Assembly (NCBI RefSeq): GCF_014648675.1
Contig: NZ_BMRO01000017.1
Span: 1 to 64,000 of the forward strand
Length of the DNA: 64,000 nucleotides
Direction of reading: 5' to 3'
Origin: Actinomadura livida
GTDB lineage: Bacteria; Actinomycetota; Actinomycetes; Streptosporangiales; Streptosporangiaceae
The notes under the pieces were generated by a model. That model had not been told where the DNA came from and did not search any database. It saw only the letters and a program-made list of their open reading frames with translations. Positions 7,054 to 15,360 of this stretch are shown piece by piece. The translations under genes and the position numbers were made by a program. The stretch's first letter is position 1, and each line of letters opens with the position of its first letter.

Positions 7054-7265
7054 CGGCCCGCACAGGACACGTTCACCGCCTTGCCCCCGACGTCGATCTT
7101 CTGGTTGCCGGTGAGCAGGTCGCCGCCGGCGCCCTGCCCGGCGGCGGTGCTTCCGGCGGGGGACGGGGACGCCGCCGCGTCCGTGACCTCGTCGCAGCCG
7201 GCGAGCCCGGCGACGGCGGCGGACGCCAGCGCGACCCCGGCGGGAGCCCGGTAATCGCGGAACAT
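7054..7265 (-). pseudogene. N-terminal fragment of a secreted lipoprotein (probable alpha/beta-hydrolase)
   Basis: ATG at 7265, with GGAGG ahead. The signal peptide contains the lipobox LAGC, followed by an Ala/Ser/Pro linker and QKIDVGGKAVNVSCAG, which resembles the first strand of actinobacterial alpha/beta-hydrolase lipoproteins (the segment before the HG oxyanion motif). Family homology stops at RPG near 7054, where a LuxR fragment begins. No nucleophile, acid or His residue is left. The hydrolase assignment rests on about 16 residues and is tentative. Confidence 0.6.
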
Positions 7266-7451
7266 CGTGTCCTCCAAGAATTGGCGCGAATGCGAATGGC
7301 GGGGGGAATCGCGCGGGTCCGAGTCGCGGGGGTGCCGCGTGCACGTGGAGAACGCTATTGACCGGACGGTAGCCGGATCATCACCGTGCGGTGGACAATC
7401 GCCTGTAGCTCGCACGGGGGACAACGGTGCCCGCTCCCTTGGAGGGGACCT

Positions 7452-9611
7452 TTACGCCTCGGGGCGAATTGCCTGCACAACGGCGTTGTCCACGACGCAG
7501 TACACCGTTCCGCCCGCCGCGGTGTAGTGCTGCGTGGAACCCACCACGCGCTGGACGTCCTCGAACTCGAACCGGTAGCGGGTGCGGCCGGACGCCAGGT
7601 CGAAGACCGACATGCCGCCGACCGCGCCGTAATAGACCAGGGATCCGGAGATCAGCGGCCGTTCGCCGAGGCCCTTGTCGACGCCGCGTTCCCAGCGGGG
7701 TTCGCCGGTGGCGGCGTCCAGGGCGGCGACCCGTCCCTCGTCGTCGGTGACCACCGCCAGCCCGCCGCCCACGGACGGGATCGAGAAGCCGCGCGATCCG
7801 CCGCGCTCGGAGGCGCCCGCGCCCGGCCGCTTCCAGCGGACGCGTCCGGTCGCCGGTTCGATGGCGTGCAGGGTGCCGTTCGGGCCGCCGACGAAGGCGA
7901 GGCCGCCGGCGACGCCGACCGGGAGCCCCTCGGGGGCGTCGGTCGCCGCGTCGTCCCCGAGGTCGGTGCGCCAGCGCTGCCGCCCGGTGGCCGCGTCGAG
8001 GCCGAGGACGGCGCCGTCCCCGGTGAGGACGGCCACCACGTCGCCCGCCACCATCGGCGTCGTGGTGGCGGGCCCGCCCGTCCGCCGCTGCCAGCGGGCG
8101 TTGCCGGTGGTGACGTCCACGCCGTAGACGAAACCCTTCCGCGTGCCGAAGTAGCACGTGTCACCCGAAAGCACCGCCCGGCTCTGCAGCAGGTCGTCCG
8201 CGCGGTACCGCCAGCGGGGCCGGCCGGTCGCGGCGTCGTACCCGTACAGGCCGTACTCGCCGGTGCCGCCGCTGCCGGTGAGGCAGACGACGCCGGAGCC
8301 GGCGACCGGGGAGGGCGCGAGCCCGAACGTCCTGAGCTGCTCGGTCCACAGGGTCTTGCCCGTCGCCAGCTCGAACCCGGTCAGCAGGTTGCCGGACGAG
8401 TCGTAGAGGAAGCCCCTCCCGTCGAGCAGGGCCGCCGCCGAGTCGCGGGCGGCCGTGAAGCTCCCGCGCCACTTCTGCTTCCCGGTCCGGGCGTCGATCG
8501 CGAACGTCGCGCCGGACAGCCCGGCGGAGCCGAACGCGAACACGGCGCCGCCGTGCGCGACCAGCCGCGTCCGGACGTACATGCCGCCGGGCAGCGCGAA
8601 CGTCCAGCGGACCGGGTCGTCGCCGCGGCGCATCAGGAACGTGGCTCCGGTGCCGCCCGCCGCCAGCGCGGTGAAGGCGACGCCGGCCGCGCCGATGGCG
8701 AGCAGCCGGCGGCGGCTGGGACCGCCGGGGACGGTCGCCTCCCCCCGCTGTGCGACGTCGTGCGCGACCTGCGGCGGGAGCCAGTGCGTGCCCTGCGGAG
8801 CGGCGGCGGGATCGGCGGACAGCTCCGCCAGCAGCCGGTCGGTGCCGGGACGGCGGTCCGGGTCCTTCTCCATGCAGGCCGCGATCAGCGCGCGCAGGCC
8901 GGGGTCGGGCACGGCGTCCAGGTAGGGCGGCAGGTGCATGACCCGGTACACCATCTCGTGCAGGGCGCCCACCCCGAACGGGCCGGTGCCGGTGGCCGCG
9001 TAGGTCAGCACGGAGCCGAACGAGAAGACGTCGCTCGGCGGCCCGGCCGGCAGGCCGGACGCCTGCTCCGGGGACATATAGGCGGGGGTACCGAGGGTCG
9101 CGCCGGTCCGCGTCAGGGTCGTGGCCTCGCTCGGGCGGGCGAGGCCGAAGTCGATGACGCGCGGCCCCTCGGGCGTGAGCATCACGTTGGACGGCTTCAG
9201 GTCGCGGTGCACGATCCCGGCGGCGTGGATCGACCGCAGCGCCTCCGCGAGCCCCGCACCGAGCGCCCGCACGGCCGGCGGGGGCAGCGGCCCGTGCGCC
9301 GCGACGGCGTCCTGGAGGGACATGCCGCGCAGGTACGTGGTCGCCAGCCAGGGCGGTGAGGCGTCGGGGTCGGCGTCGACCACCGGGGCTGTGTAGCCGC
9401 CGCCGACGGCGCGGGCCGCGGTGATCTCGCGCCGGAACCGCGCCTTGAAGTCGCCGTCCTCCGCCATGGCCGGGTGGATGACCTTGACGGCGACCGTGCG
9501 GCCCGCGGGCGACCGGCCGAGGAAGACCTGGCCCATGCCGCCCGCGCCCAGCCTGCCGACGACGCGGTAGGGCCCGACCTGCCGCGGGTCCCCCGGACGT
9601 GTCGCGGACAT
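7452..9611 (-). CDS. Transmembrane Ser/Thr protein kinase with PQQ-type beta-propeller (first of a pair)
   Basis: 719 residues. Kinase domain at about 14-275: glycine loop GAGGMG (22-27), catalytic Lys43, HRDLKPSN (135-142), DFG (154-156) and SPE in the activation segment, all intact. One membrane helix follows (RRRLLAIGAAGVAFTALAAG, about 320-340). The extracellular part carries repeated blades ending in DARTGKQKW, ELATGKTLW, DAATGRPRW, DVTTGNARW and DAATGRQRW, typical of PQQ/WD-like propellers that sense ligands or cell-wall material. Downstream member of a tandem pair with 12 bp between the genes, probably one transcript. Substrate and ligand unknown. Confidence 0.93.
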   Translation of the reverse strand: MSATRPGDPRQVGPYRVVGRLGAGGMGQVFLGRSPAGRTVAVKVIHPAMAEDGDFKARFRREITAARAVGGGYTAPVVDADPDASPPWLATTYLRGMSLQDAVAAHGPLPPPAVRALGAGLAEALRSIHAAGIVHRDLKPSNVMLTPEGPRVIDFGLARPSEATTLTRTGATLGTPAYMSPEQASGLPAGPPSDVFSFGSVLTYAATGTGPFGVGALHEMVYRVMHLPPYLDAVPDPGLRALIAACMEKDPDRRPGTDRLLAELSADPAAAPQGTHWLPPQVAHDVAQRGEATVPGGPSRRRLLAIGAAGVAFTALAAGGTGATFLMRRGDDPVRWTFALPGGMYVRTRLVAHGGAVFAFGSAGLSGATFAIDARTGKQKWRGSFTAARDSAAALLDGRGFLYDSSGNLLTGFELATGKTLWTEQLRTFGLAPSPVAGSGVVCLTGSGGTGEYGLYGYDAATGRPRWRYRADDLLQSRAVLSGDTCYFGTRKGFVYGVDVTTGNARWQRRTGGPATTTPMVAGDVVAVLTGDGAVLGLDAATGRQRWRTDLGDDAATDAPEGLPVGVAGGLAFVGGPNGTLHAIEPATGRVRWKRPGAGASERGGSRGFSIPSVGGGLAVVTDDEGRVAALDAATGEPRWERGVDKGLGERPLISGSLVYYGAVGGMSVFDLASGRTRYRFEFEDVQRVVGSTQHYTAAGGTVYCVVDNAVVQAIRPEA

Positions 9612-9623
9612 CGCTCTCCGTTC

Positions 9624-11681
9624 TCAGCCGGTCGCGGTGCCCGAGCCACCGCGCGCGTCGAGTGCGTACAGGTAGCCGTCCTTGCAGCCGGTGTACACGA
9701 TCCCGCCGGCGACGGCCGGGCTCGACTCGACGCCCTCGTCCGCCTGGAACCGCCACAGCTTGCGGCCGGTGGCGGCGTCCACCGCGTACACGCCGCCGTC
9801 GGAGTAGATCCCGCTCGGAACGTACAGCGTGCCGCCCGCCATGACCGGGTTGTCCTGGATCTGGCCTTCGAGCTGGGCCTGCCACCGCATGGTCCCGGTG
9901 GCCGGGTCGAGGGCGGACACCTTGCCGCCGTAGTCGGCGGCGTACACCGCCCGGTCCGTGATCACGGGCCGGGAGGTGGCGGTCTCGCCGATGTCGAACG
10001 TCCAGCGGCGCTTGCCGGTGCGGGCGTCGACCGCGTGGACCTTCTCGCCCTGGAAGTCGGCGAAGCAGACGAGGCCGTTCGCCGCCGCGGCGTCCTGGAC
10101 GCCGCCGGGCGAGGGGTAGGTCCAGCGGGCCCGGCCGGTGGACGCGTCGTAGGCGACGAGCTTCTTCTCGCCGGGGACGTAGACGGCGCCTCCGGCGGCG
10201 GCCGGGGTCCGGCCGGCGCCCGCCCCCCGCCAGCGGACCGAACCGCCGGCCGCGTCGAGCGCGTTGAGGGCGTCGCCGCCGCAGTAGACGAGGCCGCCCG
10301 CGACGATGGGGTCCGCCTGGGTGTTCCCGACCGTCCGCTGCCACTTCAGCCGGCCCGTGCGGGCGTCGACCGCGTGCAGGACGCCGTCCTGGGAGAGGGC
10401 GTAGACGAGGCCCGACGCGGCGGCCGGGCCCGTGACGATCCGCCGCGCGGCCCGGTACGTCCACCGCGGCTTGCCGGTCCTGGCGTCGAACGCCAGCAGG
10501 TTCCCCTTCTCGCTGCCGACGAAGACCTGCCCGCCGGCGACCACGGGGCTGGAGACGAGGTACTCGTCGCCGGACGGGCGCTTCCACAGGACCTTGCCGT
10601 CCCGCATCGGCGGGGGCGCGGCGGACGCGGCGGGCGACGTGGCGGGGGGCTGCGCGGCGGGCTCGGCGGCCGGTTCGCGCAGCACCCGCACCAGCGCGGC
10701 GACTCCCCCGGTGCCGAGCGCGACGGCCGCGGCGGCGCCGCCCACGACGAGGAACCGCCGGCGGCCCGGCGCCGCGACCGTCTCGATCCCGGTGGGCGGC
10801 GGCTCCGGGATGCCGGTGCCCGCCTGGGCGATGCGCTCGCCCAGGTCGGCGGGCAGCCAGCCGACGCCGTGCAGGTCAGTGCTCGGCGGCACGTGGGGGG
10901 CCAGCCCCCGCAGCAGTTCGTCGGGGCTCGGGCGGCGGCCCGGGTCCGGCTCCAGGCACGCCTCGACGACGGCCCGCAGCGCCAGGTCCGTGACGCCGTC
11001 GAGCCGGGGCCGTTCGTGGACGGCCCGGTAGATGAGGACGTGCGGCGGCCCCTGCCCGTACGGGCCGACGCCGGTCGCGGCGAAGACCAGGACCGCGCCG
11101 AGCGAGAACACGTCGGCGGCCGGGCCGGTCGGCGCGCCCCGGGCCTGCTCGGGGGCGATGAAGCCGGGCGACCCGACGGTGGAGCCCGTCCGGGTCACGA
11201 CGGCGGCGTCCGCGGCGTGCGCGATGCCGAAGTCGATCACCCGCGGCCCGTCGAGCGCCAGGATGACGTTGGACGGCTTCAGGTCGCGGTGCACGACCCC
11301 CGCGCGGTGGATCGACACGAGCGCCTCGGCGAGCCCCGCGCCCAGCGCGAGGACGGCGGGCACCGGCAGCGGGACGGCCTGGTCCAGCGGGACGCCCGGC
11401 AGGTAGGCGGTCGCCAGCCACGGCAGGGCGGCCTCGGGGTCGGCGTCCACGACGGGCGCGGTGAACGCGCCGCTGACGGCCCGCGCCGCGCCGACCTCCC
11501 GGCGGAACCGCGCCCGGAAGTCGGGGTCCTCGACCAGGTGCGGGTGGACGACCTTGACCGCGACCAGCATCCCGCCGGGCGAGCGCCCCAGGTACACCAG
11601 GCCCATGCCCCCGGCGCCGAGCCTGCCCAGCAGCCGGTGGCCGCCGACGCGCCGGGGATCGCCGGACCGCAGAGCCTCCAT
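9624..11681 (-). CDS. Transmembrane Ser/Thr protein kinase with PQQ-type beta-propeller (second of the pair)
   Basis: 685 residues from ATG 11681, preceded by GGGAGGCGGGTGCC; the longer in-frame extension to 12050 is not kinase-like. Kinase at about 14-270 with GAGGMG, Lys43, HRDLKPSN and DFG. A membrane helix (FLVVGGAAAAVALGTGGVAAL) at about 330-350, then a Pro/Ala linker, then a propeller with blades DARTGKPRW, DARTGRLKW, DASTGRARW, DARTGKRRW, DPATGTMRW and DAATGRKLW. It is upstream in the operon and clearly a paralogue of the neighbouring kinase: the first 60 residues are nearly co-linear. Duplicated sensors with different propellers suggest related but distinct ligands (inference). Confidence 0.93.
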   Translation of the reverse strand: MEALRSGDPRRVGGHRLLGRLGAGGMGLVYLGRSPGGMLVAVKVVHPHLVEDPDFRARFRREVGAARAVSGAFTAPVVDADPEAALPWLATAYLPGVPLDQAVPLPVPAVLALGAGLAEALVSIHRAGVVHRDLKPSNVILALDGPRVIDFGIAHAADAAVVTRTGSTVGSPGFIAPEQARGAPTGPAADVFSLGAVLVFAATGVGPYGQGPPHVLIYRAVHERPRLDGVTDLALRAVVEACLEPDPGRRPSPDELLRGLAPHVPPSTDLHGVGWLPADLGERIAQAGTGIPEPPPTGIETVAAPGRRRFLVVGGAAAAVALGTGGVAALVRVLREPAAEPAAQPPATSPAASAAPPPMRDGKVLWKRPSGDEYLVSSPVVAGGQVFVGSEKGNLLAFDARTGKPRWTYRAARRIVTGPAAASGLVYALSQDGVLHAVDARTGRLKWQRTVGNTQADPIVAGGLVYCGGDALNALDAAGGSVRWRGAGAGRTPAAAGGAVYVPGEKKLVAYDASTGRARWTYPSPGGVQDAAAANGLVCFADFQGEKVHAVDARTGKRRWTFDIGETATSRPVITDRAVYAADYGGKVSALDPATGTMRWQAQLEGQIQDNPVMAGGTLYVPSGIYSDGGVYAVDAATGRKLWRFQADEGVESSPAVAGGIVYTGCKDGYLYALDARGGSGTATG

Positions 11682-11877
11682 GGCACCCGCCTCCCGTCCC
11701 GGACCCGCGCCATGACCAATCGAACACGGAGTTCCGCGCCCGCGCGGGATTTTCGATCTAACCGCAGGCCCCTCGGCCGCTGCCACGGCGCCGCCCTGCG
11801 CACGGCCCCCGGATCCCGGACGCATGGGCCGAGCAGGCGGGGGTAGGCCCGGGGACGAACCGATCGTGAGGAAGGCC

Positions 11878-12108
11878 ATGGGAACCTTCGTCCACCGCAA
11901 CGGCCCGGAGTCCGACGTACCGCTCGACAAGGCGGTGGCGTGGTCGCGTGCCGTGGGCGGGGAGTCCAACCCCTCCCACCCGGACCAGGGCAGCACCACG
12001 GGGACCACGCCCAACGACACCTTCGTGGGGCGCATCGCCGGTGACGACATCGGCTACTTCGAGGAGACCGGCGCCGAACGCCGCGCCGCAGCCGCCGAGG
12101 GCCGCTAG
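11878..12108 (+). CDS. Small conserved-looking hypothetical protein
   Basis: 76 residues from ATG 11878, preceded by GAGGAAGGCC; an upstream in-frame ATG at 11824 lacks a ribosome site. Hydrophilic, rich in Gly/Asp/Ser, with no membrane segment: MGTFVHRNGPESDVPLDKAV is followed by a mid-region with many Ser/Thr and a C-terminal acidic-then-basic helix (EETGAERRAAAAEGR). I do not recognise it. It stands alone, divergent from the kinase pair. Confidence 0.6.
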   Translation: MGTFVHRNGPESDVPLDKAVAWSRAVGGESNPSHPDQGSTTGTTPNDTFVGRIAGDDIGYFEETGAERRAAAAEGR

Positions 12109-12138
12109 GCGGAGCCGCCGAAGACCGGTGGGCGCGGC

Positions 12139-12320
12139 CTACCGGAGGGCGGCCGTCAGGGCGTCGCAGTGGGAGCACCAGACCTGGCGGGCCTCGGTGA
12201 AGCCCTGCTCGCGCAGCGCGTCCAGGTGCCATTGGGTCGCGGTCGGGCGATCGGCCTTCGCCTGTGCCGGGTCGCGGGGGTCGCCGAGGATCTCGAAGCG
12301 GCGGCGGGCGGGCTCGGCGA
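12139..12320 (-). pseudogene. C-terminal fragment of a class I SAM-dependent methyltransferase
   Basis: The frame ending at 12139 contains DRPTATQWHLDALREQGFTE followed by ARQVWCSHCDALTAALR. This is the usual end of actinobacterial class I methyltransferases, where the last helix and strand read like LRxAGFxEVxxVWxxxDxAVLAAxR. The SAM-binding core is absent and the sequence changes to an ABC ATPase fragment on the other strand. No start codon with a ribosome site is present. Family assignment rests on the C-terminal pattern only. Confidence 0.5.
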
Positions 12321-12329
12321 GGACGAGAC

Positions 12330-12480
12330 CCGCCGGCCTGGCCGCCGACGGCATGGCGCTGCTCCTCCTGAGCCACGACCACGACATGGTGCGCGCTGCG
12401 TCGACCACGTCGTCCTGCTGGACGACGGCCGCGTCACCGCACAGGGTTCACCCCAGGACGTGCTGCCCGCCGCCACAACG
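12330..12480 (+). pseudogene. ABC transporter ATPase C-terminal fragment with a frameshift
   Basis: One frame reads ADGMALLLLSHDHDMVR, the H-loop region of an ABC ATPase. From about 12391 the next frame continues as CVDHVVLLDDGRVTAQGSPQ and DVL, the usual C-terminal segment. The change of frame needs loss of one base. Walker A, signature and Walker B regions are absent. It may belong with the truncated solute-binding protein gene next to it. Confidence 0.75.
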
Positions 12481-12554
12481 CCGGTTCGCCTTCGTAAGAG
12501 CGCCCCCACCGCACCGGCGGGGCTGGACGTCCGGAACCTGACCGCTTGGCTGCC

Positions 12555-13223
12555 CCGCTCCCAGTGGTCGTCGAAGCGGCGGCCGGTGAAGGACCGGCCG
12601 GCCGTGAACGACTGGAATCGGAACGGTCCAGTGCCGACCGGCTTCGACGGGTCGGCGTAGCCGCGCCGCACGATGGCGGTACCGGTCATGGCGAGCAGCG
12701 AGGGCAGTTCGGCGTTCGGCCGCTTCAGCGCGATCTCCACGACCCGCTCGCCGGCGGCCCGGGAGCGCCCGAGGTCGATGCCCGCCAGCGAGGTCCGCGC
12801 CCTGCGGTCGACGCCCTTGGGGTCGAGGATGCGGGCGAGGCTGTAGAGGACGTCGCCGGCGTCCAGCACGTGACCGTCGTGGAACACGGCGGCGCGCAGG
12901 TGGAACCGCCAAAGGGTCGCGTCGCCGTTCGCCTCCCAGCGCTCGGCGAGCCGCGGCACCGGCCGCAGCGTCGGCCCGAGGTCGACCAGCTTGTCGAAGA
13001 CCGCCTTGTGCCGGGCGATGTCGACGAACTGCCGCTGCGCGTGCGGATCCATCGTCTCCTTGGCGCCGGACCCGGGGAACACCGCCCGGACCGCGCCGCC
13101 CCGGCGGGGCGTCCCGCCGGACTCCGTCCCGCCGGACGAGCACGCGCCCAGCAGCACCGCCCCGGCCGCTCCGGCCAGCCCGAGGAACCCGCGACGGCTG
13201 GTAGCGCTCGGCACGCCGACCAT
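12555..13223 (-). pseudogene. Family 5 (peptide/nickel-type) solute-binding lipoprotein, truncated
   Basis: ATG 13223 follows GAAGGGGTG. The N-terminus (SRRGFLGLAGAAGAVLLGAC) is a Tat-type lipoprotein signal. The frame then matches the first 220 residues of a family 5 solute-binding protein: LAERWEANGDATLWRFHLR, VFHDGHVLDAGDVLYSLARI, VGTGPFRFQSFTAGRSFTGR and RFDDHW. Homology ends near 12560, so about 300 C-terminal residues are lost; the open frame continues in unrelated sequence to 12156. Part of a patch of broken genes. Confidence 0.85.
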
Positions 13224-13474
13224 CACCCCTTCACCAGCGGCACTTCATGCACATCAGAAGCAAATGCAACCATATTGCAAGAAGGGCCGGACGCAGGCCC
13301 CCAGGTCGGCGCCGCGCGGCCACGGGCGGCTGCGGGCGGCCCGGCGGAGCGCCGACCAGGGGAAACCGAATGCGGTCACGGACCGATCGAGATACGCCGA
13401 ACTATGGAGTTCCGAATCAAGTTCTAGTATTCAAGAGGCACAACCGGCTCCAGCACGTCCATCAGGAGGCATAA

Positions 13475-14620
13475 GTGGAGACTCGAGCGGCGATTCTGTG
13501 GGAACCGCACACCGACTGGAGTGTCGAAGACATCGTGCTCGACGACCCCAAGGCGGGCGAGGTCAAGGTCAAACTCGCCGCCTCCGGCCTGTGCCACTCC
13601 GACGAGCACGTGGTCACCGGGGACATGGTGCTCAGCGACGAGATCGCGGCGCTGCTGGGCGCGGAGCAGTTCCCGCTCATCGGCGGCCACGAGGGCGCCG
13701 GCGAGGTGGTGGCGGTCGGTCCCGGTGTCACCACGCTGCAGGAGGGCGACCATGTCGTCCTGTCGTTCGTCCCGGCCTGCGGCCGCTGCCCCTCGTGCGC
13801 GAGGGGACGGCAGCACCTCTGCGACATGGGCGCGGTGCTGCTGGCCGGACGGCAGATCAGCGACATGACCGCCCGGCATCACTCCAAGAGCGGCAAGGAC
13901 CTCGGCACCATGTGCTGCACCGGCACGTTCGCGCCGTACACGGTGGTCAACGAGGCGTCCGCCGTCAAGATCGACGACTGGATCCCGCTCGACAAGGCCG
14001 CGCTGGTCGGCTGCGGCGTGACCACCGGCTGGGGCGCGGCCGTCAACGTCGCCCAGGTGCAGGCGGGCGAGAGCGTCGTGGTGGTCGGCCTCGGCGGCAT
14101 CGGCATGAACGCCGTGCAGGGCGCGGCCATGGCCGGCGCCCGCCACGTCATCGCCGTCGACCCGGTCGACTGGAAGCGGGAGAAGGCGGCCGAGTTCGGC
14201 GCCACCCACTCCGCCGCGTCCATGGAGGAGGCCGCCGCCAAGGTCGCCGAGCTCACCTGGGGCGCGAACGCCGACAAGGCCCTCCTCACCACCGGCGTCG
14301 CCACCGGCGACCTCATCAACCCGATGATGAGCATGGTCGCCAAGGGCGGCCGCGGCGTCGTGGTCGCCGTCGCGCCGATCCTCCAGGAGGACGTCAAGCT
14401 GAACCTGTTCGACCTGGCGATGCAGCGCAAGGAGCTGGTCGGCTGCATCTTCGGCAACGCCAACCCGCGCCGCGACATCCCGCGCCTGCTCCGCCTCTAC
14501 GACGAGGGCAAGCTCAAGCTGGACGAGCTGGTCACCAACACCTACACCCTCGACGAGGTCAACAAGGGCTACCAGGACATGCGCGACGGCAAGAACATCC
14601 GCGGCGTGATCAAGTACTGA
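13475..14620 (+). CDS. NDMA-dependent (mycofactocin-type) zinc alcohol dehydrogenase
   Basis: 381 residues, GTG start after AGGAGGCATAA. MDR-type alcohol dehydrogenase: catalytic zinc ligands in GLCHSDEH and GGHEGAGEV, structural zinc cysteines in CGRCPSCARGRQHLC, Rossmann motif GLGGIGMNAVQG. The N-terminus (TRAAILWEP) and the insert SKSGKDLGTMCCTGTFA fit the nicotinoprotein family with tightly bound NAD that needs an external electron carrier (N,N-dimethyl-4-nitrosoaniline in vitro, mycofactocin in vivo). No mycofactocin genes are in the window. Followed by a strong terminator. Confidence 0.92.
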   Translation: METRAAILWEPHTDWSVEDIVLDDPKAGEVKVKLAASGLCHSDEHVVTGDMVLSDEIAALLGAEQFPLIGGHEGAGEVVAVGPGVTTLQEGDHVVLSFVPACGRCPSCARGRQHLCDMGAVLLAGRQISDMTARHHSKSGKDLGTMCCTGTFAPYTVVNEASAVKIDDWIPLDKAALVGCGVTTGWGAAVNVAQVQAGESVVVVGLGGIGMNAVQGAAMAGARHVIAVDPVDWKREKAAEFGATHSAASMEEAAAKVAELTWGANADKALLTTGVATGDLINPMMSMVAKGGRGVVVAVAPILQEDVKLNLFDLAMQRKELVGCIFGNANPRRDIPRLLRLYDEGKLKLDELVTNTYTLDEVNKGYQDMRDGKNIRGVIKY

Positions 14621-14627
14621 CCCGTCC

Positions 14628-14656
14628 GGGCGCCGGCCGGGGTCCGGCCGGCGCCC
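14628..14656 (+). terminator. Terminator after the alcohol dehydrogenase gene
   Basis: GGGCGCCGGCCGG and CCGGCCGGCGCCC form a perfect 13-bp stem with a 3-nt loop, 8 bp after the stop codon. There is no T-run, as is common in actinobacteria. Confidence 0.75.
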
Positions 14657-14731
14657 GCCGCGGTGCGCGCGGAACGTCGGACCGTCCGGGCATGATCTCC
14701 GGTGACACCCACGTTGGATCCGGGGGGCCCG

Positions 14732-15346
14732 ATGAACGACGACATGCGCGCGGGGCTGGCCGAGATCGAGGCCAAGCTGGAGCTGCTGCGGCGGACGGAG
14801 ACCGAGCACGGCTTCGGGGTCACCATCGAGGGGCCCCTGGAGCCGGCGGACGTCCCGGAGCTGCCCGCCGGGGTGACGGAAGTCTTCCGGCTGTTCTCGC
14901 ACCTGGCCGGTGACTACTTCCGCTTCAGGCAGCCCGAGGAGATCCAGGACCCGGACGCCTGGGCGAAGCGGCGCTGGATCGAGAACTGCCCGCTGGGCGA
15001 CCCCCTGGTCATCGGCTGGGAACTGCACGGGATTCCGGCCGACCTCCTTGAGGACATCAACGGCGGCGGCCCCATCCGGCTGGACCTGAACGACGGCAGC
15101 GTCTACTACGTCGACCCCGACGACTACGTCTTCATGTACAAGCACGTCGACATCGAAGAGATCGACAGCGAGGACTTCGCGGACGACGTCGTCACGTTCT
15201 TCAACCACTACGTCCTCGGCGAGCGCTATCCGCGGCTGGTCGAAGGCGTGCTCGGAGCCGGCGCGGTCACCGCGACCGACCGGAAGGGCCGCCACAGGGA
15301 CCGCTGGATGCGCCTCCTCTCGGCCGCCGGGCTGCTCGCCGCCTGA
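14732..15346 (+). CDS. SMI1/KNR4 (SUKH)-like protein
   Basis: 204 residues from ATG 14732 after a GGGGGGCCCG site (an in-frame GTG lies at 14702). The N-terminal helix EIEAKLELLRRTETEHGF, then LPAGVTEVFRLFSHLAGDYF, the strand segment IRLDLNDGSVYYVDPDDYVF and the helical end DFADDVVTFFNHYVLG follow the order of SUKH-superfamily proteins, known as immunity or interaction modules. No toxin gene is adjacent, so a housekeeping or orphan-immunity role is open. The assignment is by fold pattern only. Confidence 0.6.
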   Translation: MNDDMRAGLAEIEAKLELLRRTETEHGFGVTIEGPLEPADVPELPAGVTEVFRLFSHLAGDYFRFRQPEEIQDPDAWAKRRWIENCPLGDPLVIGWELHGIPADLLEDINGGGPIRLDLNDGSVYYVDPDDYVFMYKHVDIEEIDSEDFADDVVTFFNHYVLGERYPRLVEGVLGAGAVTATDRKGRHRDRWMRLLSAAGLLAA

Positions 15347-15360
15347 ACCGCCCCGGGCGG

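Noticed and set aside
7386-11846. Long plus-strand frames across both kinase genes
   Set aside because: Antisense shadows of repeated propeller blades; no ribosome sites and no recognisable domain.
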